A DNA stretch of 64,000 nt, from positions 16,415 to 80,414 of the forward strand of contig SMOI01000145.1 of assembly GCA_008000375.1 (NCBI GenBank), in the 5' to 3' direction. Below are positions 11,477-20,308 of this stretch, one piece after another. Under the pieces are notes generated by a model. It did not search any database. It worked only from the letters and a program-made list of their open reading frames with translations, and was not told the origin of the DNA. Source of the DNA: Poteriospumella lacustris. Lineage: Eukaryota; Sar; Chrysophyceae; Chromulinales; Dinobryaceae. The position numbers and the translations under genes are program-made. The number at the start of each line of letters is the position of its first letter. Within the stretch, counting starts at the first letter, position 1.

Positions 11477-12060
11477 TCATCCCTCTCGTTCCCCCTCTTT
11501 CTTTATAAATGGTGTAGATAACTCTGAAACATCAAACTGCTCGATGTCGTACAGTTCGATGAGCTGCTCCAACTGCTGCTGATTCTTGGTGCCGACCGCA
11601 TACCGCCGGAATTCTTCCAAAATCGACATCATCGACCACTTATGGAGCTTCCTCAGACAAGCCACCAGCGTAGATGTGTAGGTTTTGCCGGTCTTACAAA
11701 TGATCAATGTGGGCAGGTTTTGTGGGGTTGAGATGGCTCGCAGTGCCTCCGTCACAATTTCGTCGGAAATGGGAATCAGCGCCGCTTTCATCGCCGGGTT
11801 GTCCTTCGCCGTGACTGAGGGGTCAATTATGCTTATATTATGTTCTGCAAGGAAATCGGCGAAGTTGTCATCGAGGACATTTTGCTCCATCAAAACCACA
11901 GACTTCAAGTTCAGTGTCTGCAGGAACTGCATGCATGGAAGGGTGAGTTAGTGCTGCACGTCATCTCCATCGACGGAATCGGCGGGACTACAAACCTCAA
12001 AATTCAAAGCAGTTGGTGCACCGCACCGATGAACATCTTCTTGCACGAGATTGTAAAACA
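11477..12060 (-). CDS. PFA-DSP (Siw14/Oca) family phosphatase homologue lacking the catalytic arginine; first exon unresolved
   Basis: Exons 12060-11996 and 11926-11477 are joined by a 69-bp intron (GTTTG...TGCAG), phase 0. The join gives VHRCGAPTALNFEFLQTLNL, the conserved opening of plant-and-fungi atypical dual-specificity phosphatases (Siw14, Oca1 to Oca6). Later segments also fit (VACLRKLHKWSMMSILEEFR, QLIELYDIEQFD). The signature loop should be HC-x5-R, but here it is ICKTGKTYT: the cysteine is present (codon 11696-11698), the preceding His is Ile, and the Arg position is Tyr (codon 11678-11680). It is therefore probably catalytically dead, like some yeast Oca proteins. An acceptor-like CTCCAG ends at 12061, so a short upstream exon carrying the start is expected but not placed. 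Confidence 0.78.
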
Positions 12061-12303
12061 CTGGAGGAAACAAGGGCATGATCAAGCGGCGGCAGACAAC
12101 AAGACGCAGTTGCTTTGCTCAAAAACAAATCGTAGCAAGGATCGACTTTATTCAATTTTAAATCAAATACTGTAGCACAATCTGTCATCGAGCGTAGTCA
12201 CACCTTTGTCCTCCATAGACAATGAGCAATGCGCAACTCTGACCCATAACCAAGCCAAGAGGCAAGAGCTCTCTCAGCAGATCTCAGAGGTGTCGTCGTC
12301 ATG

Positions 12304-12342
<39 letters not shown>

Positions 12343-12346
12343 TGCA
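12061..12346. other. Intergenic, 5' side of the phosphatase-like gene, with a CGT repeat
   Basis: It should contain the missing first exon and promoter of the phosphatase-like gene. The right end is a trinucleotide repeat that stops exactly where the inverted duplication begins. Confidence 0.4.
12296..12341. repeat. GTC/CGT trinucleotide repeat
   Basis: About fifteen GTC units, interrupted by two CAT-type variants, run up to 12341. The outer edge of the CCT5 inverted duplication begins about six bases later, and nothing similar flanks the other arm. Confidence 0.85.
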
Positions 12347-14530
12347 GTCGTCTGGGGAACCTGTGCGGGTCAGTGTGTCGGTGCGAGTACGCGGTGTGTG
12401 GTGGGCTGGTCTGGTGTGGTGCGGTGGTTTGAAAAAAACTGCCCTCCTCATACGCGCACCGACCCACCCTGTCGCCCGGGGTCTGCGCGCCGAGCCTCCC
12501 TCACATCTCGTCGCAACATTCGAACTTTCGGCAGCGGCGCCGCTCGCACTGCAGCTCAATACGAATTCGATCGAGCTGGCGATCGGATCGTTGAGCACAA
12601 TTGGATAGCGTCGTTGAATAGGTGACCTTTGCCTTCCTTATATTTCGCAGTACTGCAGTATAGAAGGAGAAAATGTCGCTGATTTTCGACGAATACGGAC
12701 GCCCCTTCATCATTCTGCGAGAGCAGCAACAGAAGGCGCGCATCAAGGGGTTGGACGCCCAGAAGGCCAACATTCTGGCGGCACGCAGTGTATCAAATTT
12801 GCTCCGCACATCGTTGGGCCCTAAGGGTATGCCGATGCTGCCAGGAGAGAGCGCGCGCGAGGGGTGTTGACTGATTTTGAATTCTGTGTCTCGTAGGTAT
12901 GGACAAGATGCTGGTGAGCGGCGACGGCGACGTGACCATTTCGAACGACGGTGCCACCATTTTGCAGAAGATGGAGGTGGAGCACCAAGTAGCGAAGCTA
13001 CTGGTGGACCTGTCGGTGTCGCAGGACAACGAGATCGGTGACGGCACAACCGGCGTGGTGGTGCTGGCGGGTGCGCTGCTGGAGCAGGCAGAGAAGCTGT
13101 TGGACCGCGGCTTGCACCCCGTGCGCATTTCCGAGGGCTTCGAACAGGCTGCCGAGGTGGCACTGAAGCACCTCGCGAGCATCGCCGACCGCGTCGAGTT
13201 CTCGAAGGAGAACACGACTCCGCTGGTCGACACGGCCATGACCACGTTGTCGTCCAAAATCATCAACATTTTCAAGCGCAAAATGGCGCAAATCGCGGTG
13301 GATGCCGTGCTGTCGGTGGCCGACTTCGAGAACCACGACGTCAACTTCGACATGATCAAGATGGAGGGCAAGGCCGGCGGCCGCCTCGAGGAGACCGAGT
13401 TGATTCGCGGCATCGTCATCGACAAGGAGTTCTCGCACCCGCAGATGCCGAAGGTGGTGGAGGACGCCAAGATGTGCATCTTGACGTGCCCCTTCGAGCC
13501 GCCGAAGCCCAAGACGAAGCATAAGTTGGACATCACGTCCAAAGAGGTGCGTGCCCCGCCACCGCCAGCGCCTGTGCGGCGCCAGTCCCAACCAACCGAC
13601 TGACCTCGTGTTCTGGTGTGTGTTTGTGCATTGTAGGCGTACGAGCGCTTGTATCAGCAGGAGCAGGACTACTTCACGCAGATGGTGAAGCAGTGCAAAG
13701 ACAGCGGCGCGAACCTGGTCATCTGCCAGTGGGGCTTCGACGACGAGGCCAACCACTTGCTGCTGCAGAACCAGCTGCCGGCCGTCCGTTGGGTGGGCGG
13801 CGTGGAGTTGGAGCTTATTGCCATCGCGACTGGTGGTCGTATCGTCCCTCGCTTCTCGGAGCTGACGCCGGAGAAGCTGGGCTCGGCGGGACGCGTGCGG
13901 GAGGTGACGTTCGGCACGACGAAGGAGCGCATGTTGGTCATCGAGGACTGCAAGTGCTCCAACGCAGTAACAGTTTTGATCCGCGGCGGCAACAAGATGA
14001 TCGTCGAGGAGGCCAAGCGCTCGCTGCACGACGCGATGTGTGTGGTGCGCAACTTGATCCGCGACAACCGCGTGGTCTACGGCGGCGGCTCCGCGGAGAT
14101 CGCCTGCTCCCTGGCCGTGTCCGCCTTCGCCGACACCGTCCCCGGCATCGAACAGTACGCGATCCGCGCCTTCGCGGACGCGTTGGACGACATCCCCATG
14201 GCCTTGGCCGAGAACTCCGGCCTGCAGCCCATCACCCAGGTCACGGCCATCAAGGCGCGCCAGCTGGCGGAGGGCAACCCTCGCCTCGGCGTGGACTGCA
14301 ACCAGACGGGCTCCAACGACATGCGCGACCAGCTCGTCTTCGAGACGCTCATCGGCAAGCAACAGCAGATCCAGCTCGCCACCCAGGTGGTCAAAATGGT
14401 AAGTCGCCCGCTCCGTCTGCCGCTGCCCGTGTGCTGTGCTCACCGCCGAGCCGCCGCGCTCTCGTGTGTCGCGTAGATTCTGAAGATCGACGACGTACTC
14501 ATGTACGGAAACTACTAACGTAGTGGTCGC
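12347..14530. repeat. Left arm of a 2184-bp inverted duplication carrying CCT5
   Basis: Position x here pairs with 29332 minus x in the right arm, without any gap. The start, all four exons and the three introns of CCT5 fall at exactly mirrored coordinates. Translations of every frame, including antisense ones, are identical. The only differences I see are at the outer edge (12357 and 12366). At the inner end identity stops after 14530. The arm includes ~326 bp upstream of the ATG and 12 bp after the stop. Confidence 0.95.
12673..14518 (+). CDS. CCT5: T-complex protein 1 subunit epsilon (copy A)
   Basis: Four exons: 12673-12826, 12897-13546, 13637-14398 and 14477-14518, with introns of 70, 90 and 78 bp. 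The product has 535 residues, close to the usual ~540. It starts [19 protein letters not shown], typical of CCT-epsilon, and holds the group II chaperonin ATP-site motifs [20 protein letters not shown] (near residue 70) and EIGDGTT (near 100), and the late [13 protein letters not shown]. It ends [16 protein letters not shown]5 is one of eight subunits of the cytosolic TRiC ring that folds actin and tubulin. Codon choice is milder (more TTG, GGT) than in the GC-extreme neighbours, as expected for a highly expressed gene. The gene and its upstream region lie wholly inside the left arm of the inverted duplication, and it converges on copy B. Confidence 0.97.
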
Positions 14531-14801
14531 CTCTGTAGTTAGCTCGCGTCTAGTAATTTGATCTCTAAATTAGTGGTGGTGGCACCCCGCTCAAACGAGT
14601 TCGACCGTGTTCGTCCGCTGTCGCTGTCGCTGTCACCGCTGATGGGGCAGCCGACCTGCTCTCGGCGACGTCGTGCGCCAGCGAGACGACGCCTGCAGCC
14701 TGCGCGGACCTGTGTTTTCAATGGAACAACGACGCGGCGAACGGCGAGACGAACGATCGAGTGTGAATTAGAGAAAGGTTGAATTATGTGCACGGCGAAC
14801 A
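14531..14801. other. Unique spacer between the two CCT5 arms
   Basis: This 271-bp stretch separates the stops of the two converging CCT5 copies and must hold the 3' ends of both transcripts. It is not palindromic, so the duplication is not a simple head-on fold-back. No gene is seen; short open frames on both strands lack protein-like composition. Confidence 0.8.
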
Positions 14802-16985
14802 GCGACCACTACGTTAGTAGTTTCCGTACATGAGTACGTCGTCGATCTTCAGAATCTACGCGACACACGAGAGCGCGGCGGCTCGGCGGTGAGCACAGCA
14901 CACGGGCAGCGGCAGACGGAGCGGGCGACTTACCATTTTGACCACCTGGGTGGCGAGCTGGATCTGCTGTTGCTTGCCGATGAGCGTCTCGAAGACGAGC
15001 TGGTCGCGCATGTCGTTGGAGCCCGTCTGGTTGCAGTCCACGCCGAGGCGAGGGTTGCCCTCCGCCAGCTGGCGCGCCTTGATGGCCGTGACCTGGGTGA
15101 TGGGCTGCAGGCCGGAGTTCTCGGCCAAGGCCATGGGGATGTCGTCCAACGCGTCCGCGAAGGCGCGGATCGCGTACTGTTCGATGCCGGGGACGGTGTC
15201 GGCGAAGGCGGACACGGCCAGGGAGCAGGCGATCTCCGCGGAGCCGCCGCCGTAGACCACGCGGTTGTCGCGGATCAAGTTGCGCACCACACACATCGCG
15301 TCGTGCAGCGAGCGCTTGGCCTCCTCGACGATCATCTTGTTGCCGCCGCGGATCAAAACTGTTACTGCGTTGGAGCACTTGCAGTCCTCGATGACCAACA
15401 TGCGCTCCTTCGTCGTGCCGAACGTCACCTCCCGCACGCGTCCCGCCGAGCCCAGCTTCTCCGGCGTCAGCTCCGAGAAGCGAGGGACGATACGACCACC
15501 AGTCGCGATGGCAATAAGCTCCAACTCCACGCCGCCCACCCAACGGACGGCCGGCAGCTGGTTCTGCAGCAGCAAGTGGTTGGCCTCGTCGTCGAAGCCC
15601 CACTGGCAGATGACCAGGTTCGCGCCGCTGTCTTTGCACTGCTTCACCATCTGCGTGAAGTAGTCCTGCTCCTGCTGATACAAGCGCTCGTACGCCTACA
15701 ATGCACAAACACACACCAGAACACGAGGTCAGTCGGTTGGTTGGGACTGGCGCCGCACAGGCGCTGGCGGTGGCGGGGCACGCACCTCTTTGGACGTGAT
15801 GTCCAACTTATGCTTCGTCTTGGGCTTCGGCGGCTCGAAGGGGCACGTCAAGATGCACATCTTGGCGTCCTCCACCACCTTCGGCATCTGCGGGTGCGAG
15901 AACTCCTTGTCGATGACGATGCCGCGAATCAACTCGGTCTCCTCGAGGCGGCCGCCGGCCTTGCCCTCCATCTTGATCATGTCGAAGTTGACGTCGTGGT
16001 TCTCGAAGTCGGCCACCGACAGCACGGCATCCACCGCGATTTGCGCCATTTTGCGCTTGAAAATGTTGATGATTTTGGACGACAACGTGGTCATGGCCGT
16101 GTCGACCAGCGGAGTCGTGTTCTCCTTCGAGAACTCGACGCGGTCGGCGATGCTCGCGAGGTGCTTCAGTGCCACCTCGGCAGCCTGTTCGAAGCCCTCG
16201 GAAATGCGCACGGGGTGCAAGCCGCGGTCCAACAGCTTCTCTGCCTGCTCCAGCAGCGCACCCGCCAGCACCACCACGCCGGTTGTGCCGTCACCGATCT
16301 CGTTGTCCTGCGACACCGACAGGTCCACCAGTAGCTTCGCTACTTGGTGCTCCACCTCCATCTTCTGCAAAATGGTGGCACCGTCGTTCGAAATGGTCAC
16401 GTCGCCGTCGCCGCTCACCAGCATCTTGTCCATACCTACGAGACACAGAATTCAAAATCAGTCAACACCCCTCGCGCGCGCTCTCTCCTGGCAGCATCGG
16501 CATACCCTTAGGGCCCAACGATGTGCGGAGCAAATTTGATACACTGCGTGCCGCCAGAATGTTGGCCTTCTGGGCGTCCAACCCCTTGATGCGCGCCTTC
16601 TGTTGCTGCTCTCGCAGAATGATGAAGGGGCGTCCGTATTCGTCGAAAATCAGCGACATTTTCTCCTTCTATACTGCAGTACTGCGAAATATAAGGAAGG
16701 CAAAGGTCACCTATTCAACGACGCTATCCAATTGTGCTCAACGATCCGATCGCCAGCTCGATCGAATTCGTATTGAGCTGCAGTGCGAGCGGCGCCGCTG
16801 CCGAAAGTTCGAATGTTGCGACGAGATGTGAGGGAGGCTCGGCGCGCAGACCCCGGGCGACAGGGTGGGTCGGTGCGCGTATGAGGAGGGCAGTTTTTTT
16901 CAAACCACCGCACCACACCAGACCAGCCCACCACACACCGCGTACTCGCACCGACACACTGACCCACACAGGTTACCCAGACGAC
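14802..16985. repeat. Right arm of the 2184-bp inverted duplication carrying CCT5
   Basis: It is the reverse complement of 12347-14530. The inner edge is at 14802 (first base pairing with 14530) and the outer edge near 16985, where the two flanks become unrelated. Substitutions visible near the outer edge are at 16966 and 16975. Confidence 0.95.
14814..16659 (-). CDS. CCT5: T-complex protein 1 subunit epsilon (copy B)
   Basis: Exons 16659-16506, 16435-15786, 15695-14934 and 14855-14814 mirror copy A exactly, and the 535-residue product is identical. The three introns and the upstream region are identical too, so selection on protein alone cannot explain the match: the copy is either very recent or kept identical by gene conversion between the arms. 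Both copies look intact, with no stop or lost splice site. Upstream sequence is shared for about 326 bp, so both may use the same core promoter. Confidence 0.96.
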
Positions 16986-17299
16986 GCACAACGCACCCAG
17001 CCTCCCCAGAAGCAGCACTCCCAAAGACGATCGCCGCTTTAACGCGACGTCGTTCAGATACTGTGTATAGTGTCTTTATCTGAAGGGAAGAAAGGACGCT
17101 ATCCTTGTGGAGCAGTTCACAGTGAATGGAATGCATCAACAAGTTAGAACGAGGCTTTTGTGATCTGAAACACCTCTTTCTCTCGTGTTACAGAGGATAC
17201 TCTTAAGTAGTCTCGTTGACGAGCGAGACTTCTTAAGGCAGATGCCCTACTCGCTACTTGCTCAAAAAGGAAGCAAGAAAGGAGACGACGCCACCGTTG
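16986..17299. other. Intergenic between CCT5 copy B and the HRI1-like gene
   Basis: This is unique sequence just outside the right arm, with no gene visible and no likeness to the sequence outside the left arm. It lies upstream of copy B and downstream of the HRI1-like stop. Confidence 0.5.
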
Positions 17300-17941
17300 C
17301 TAGCGTTGTTGATGGGGAGGAAGAGTCGACGCGGTCAGATTCCACTGATCATCGGCGGTGTCTCGGTGATACACAGATATAGCGCACCACTTGGTTGCGT
17401 CTGTTTCATTACCGACGAAAGAGTCGGCTGCTCTGCCTCGCGCCTCCGCCTTCCAGTGGGGCGTCTCGATGCAGAAGTGCACTTGCGTCGACCCGTCGTC
17501 CAGAGCCTCGGCGAAATAGGAGTGAGACGTAATCATCTCTCCTTCCTCCTTATACCAGTCCTCCTCATAGGTACCGCACATTCCCACTTCGTGAAGACAC
17601 AATCGCGTTGCTCCCGAATCTCCGTCGCGACGTTCGACGAAGTTCATCATCCCAGAGTCGACCTCGTCCAAGTTGAGGAAGGGAAAGGCGATCTCTGGTC
17701 TCCACTCCAGGCGATCTCCCGCACGGCCATCTTCTGAGTATTGCAGAGTTTTGCCGGCAAACCCTGAGTTTTTGTCGACGGCTCCTGTCTCGTGGACTCT
17801 GAGATCGATGCAAATGGACGGAGCTTGAAACCACCACACCTTTGTGGTCGTATCCACCGTGCCATTTTTTCGGTAAATCGCTTTTCTTCGCCAGATTCCA
17901 TCGTACACGGCGTTGACGGTGCGATCCTTCTCTTCGAACAT
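17300..17941 (-). CDS. HRI1-like protein
   Basis: A single exon of 213 residues starts with the ATG at 17939-17941. The plan fits the HRI1 family: WRRKAIYRKNGTVDTTTKV, then VWWFQAPSICIDLRV, a GFAG motif (SGFAGKTLQY), LEWRPEIAFPF, VDSGMMNF and GTYEEDWYKEE. These segments recur in fungal HRI1 proteins, compact lipocalin-like beta proteins of poorly known cytosolic function, and in bacterial relatives. The assignment rests on motif order recalled from memory and needs a profile search. The rest of the protein has no membrane segment or signal peptide. Base composition is ordinary for the window, and nothing suggests recent transfer. Confidence 0.65.
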   Translation of the reverse strand: MFEEKDRTVNAVYDGIWRRKAIYRKNGTVDTTTKVWWFQAPSICIDLRVHETGAVDKNSGFAGKTLQYSEDGRAGDRLEWRPEIAFPFLNLDEVDSGMMNFVERRDGDSGATRLCLHEVGMCGTYEEDWYKEEGEMITSHSYFAEALDDGSTQVHFCIETPHWKAEARGRAADSFVGNETDATKWCAISVYHRDTADDQWNLTASTLPPHQQR

Positions 17942-18171
17942 CTCGACTCAGGCGAAGAACAACGTCAGGTCAGCGGCTACTTATGTTCTCTACAGATATA
18001 CACTTTGTGCAGAAAGCCTTCTTCAAGCGTCTACCAATGTTGATTCTATTTATCTTGCGCCGTTTGATTTCCCGTCGGGTTCGGGTTGAGAAGCAGGACA
18101 TGAGAATATGGATGGATATCTTTCGCGATTCGGGGGTTGACTCGGCCTCGCGCCTCTGCTGCGGAGAGGGC

Positions 18172-18252
<81 letters not shown>

Positions 18253-18538
18253 TCGTGGTCAAAAACGAAACGCTCCGTCGGTTTCATTTATGTGGCCGCT
18301 CGGACTTTGGTGTTGGTGTGTTTGGGTTGCACTGTCGATCGAGCTCGCTCCTGGCGCCTGCTGGCGGCGGCAAGTCGATATCAACACACGGAACAACATA
18401 TGGCACGGGATCGCCACAAAGTGAGCGTAGCAGCGAGATCCTCACCGCAAATCAAGAAAGTCTGCCACGTATCCCAACCGCTGCATCTTCGCTCTCCCGT
18501 GATGGAGCCTCGTTAATCGCATTGTTCTGCATTCACAA
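17942..18538. other. Divergent intergenic region
   Basis: This separates the starts of the HRI1-like gene and the TIR protein gene, so it holds both promoters. Its main feature is a long ACG repeat. The 18-mer ATATCAACACACGGAACA at 18378-18395 recurs at 33689-33706. Confidence 0.5.
18172..18252. repeat. Perfect ACG trinucleotide repeat, about 27 units
   Basis: About 81 bp of uninterrupted ACG lie roughly 290 bp upstream of the TIR gene start. Open frames across it are runs of a single residue and are not genes. Confidence 0.95.
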
Positions 18539-20271
18539 ATGGGAGGATCAATCAGTGCTCGTCAGTTCGTTCAGTTGCCTGACGAGATCTCTCGCGATTT
18601 GTTCTATCAGCTGGCGGGGAAGGCGCGCTTCAGTCCGCACGCCTTCGACGTCATGCGCGACCGCGAGAACGGCATGACGCGCGAACGGCTGATGCAAGTT
18701 GCTGCCACCAGCGACGTGTACCTGAGCTATGAGTGGGGAATCGACTCGAAGGGCCGCAGCTGTCCGCGCCGCGTGCAGTTGGTCCGCGACTACCTCGAGG
18801 CGAAGGGGCTCTTCGTCTTCGTCGAGGACGGCGAGTGCAAGCAGTCGCTGAGCGGCGGCGCCTCCGCCGTCAGTCGCGACGACCGCATGCTCAACGGCCT
18901 GAAGGCCAGCCAGTGCTTCGTGCCGTTCCTCACCGAGCGCTACTACCAGAAGCTCACCGACGCGGTGCACGAGAGCCAGCAGCGCCGCGAGTACCACCAG
19001 TTCGTCGAGCTGAAGGGCGACCGCAACGTGCTGCCCGTCGTGTTTGAGAAGCGCGGCGCCATCACGGGCAAGCACGCGCCCCGCTTCATCCGCGAGGCGT
19101 TCGAGCACCGCTTCTGCATCGACCTGACCAACTTCGAGCGCGCGCAGCAGGGCGACGCCAACGCGGCCCTCGAGGAGCTGTACCAGTACGTCCTGCGCTC
19201 GATCACGCCGCTGCGCGACGGCGGGCCCTTTGTGCAGTCGCGCATCGAGCACACGCTGTCGACGGAGGGGCACCACTACGACTGGCTCATGCGCTGCCTG
19301 CACCCGGACGTCGCCGAGCCCGCCGTCCAGCGCTACGCGCGGCTGCTCACGCGCGAGGGCCTCCTCACGCCGACGCAGCTGGTGCACCTGCTGTACACGG
19401 ACCCGCAGTACCTCGTGAGCCTCGGCTTCGCGCCCGAGCACGCCGCGCGCGTCGAGGTGGGCATCCGCGCGGAGGTGAAGGACAACTTCGACGCGCTGAA
19501 GGCGTCGGCCATCGACGACGTCCTCGCCGCGCAGAAGGCCGCCGAGGCCGCCGATCGCGCGCGCCGCATCCGCGAGCACAAGAGCAAGTTCGACCAGGAC
19601 AAGGACTACGCGCACGCGGTGCTCGACGTCGACGAGGCGCTCGAGAAGTCGCAGGTGCTGTGGGAGCTGTCGCAGATGCGGCGCGAGGACGCGCGCGCCT
19701 TCGAGGTGCGCGCCGCGCGGCTCGCCGAGCAGCGCATGGAGAAGTTCGAGCAGCGGCAGCGCGCGCTCGTCGAGCAGATCGAGGCCGACCGGCGGCGCTT
19801 CGCCCTGCTCACGGGGCACATCCAGGCGCTGCTCGAGCGGCAGCGCGACGAGGCGCTGGCCGCCGGGCGCCAGGAGCGCCTCTTCCGCCTGCTGCAGAGC
19901 CGCACGGGCGGCGAGCTCTGCGAGCAGTTCCGCCAGCTCGTCGCGCAGTTCGAGCGCAACCTCGACCAGGTCTACTTCCTCGACGGCACCGCCGCGTCGC
20001 CGTCCGCGTCGCAGGCGCCCAGCGCGCCGCCGTCCGCCGCCGCGACGCCCGCGACGCCCGCCGCGCGCAAGGCGCTGAGCGGCTCGCCGCTGGTGCATCA
20101 GAAGCTGCGCGCGATCAGCGCCGACTTCACGCGCGGCCGCGCTGACCGCGGCGCTGCCGCAGGCGACGCCGTCGTCGCCCGAGCGCGGCGGGGCGGTGCG
20201 GCGGCGGAGGCTGCGCGGGACGTCGCGTCGCGGCCGTCGACCAGCGGCGGCGGCGGCGGCGGCGCGGCGGC

Positions 20272-20308
<37 letters not shown>

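Noticed and set aside
12998-14443. 481-codon antisense frame in each CCT5 copy
   Set aside because: It crosses CCT5 exons and an intron, has shadow composition (His/Leu/Arg-rich) and no independent support.
12347-16985. Inverted duplication as a fold-back sequencing artefact
   Set aside because: A fold-back would have little or no spacer and mirror onward on one side. Here a 271-bp unique spacer, unrelated flanks on both sides and a few edge substitutions favour a real duplication. Reads should still be checked.
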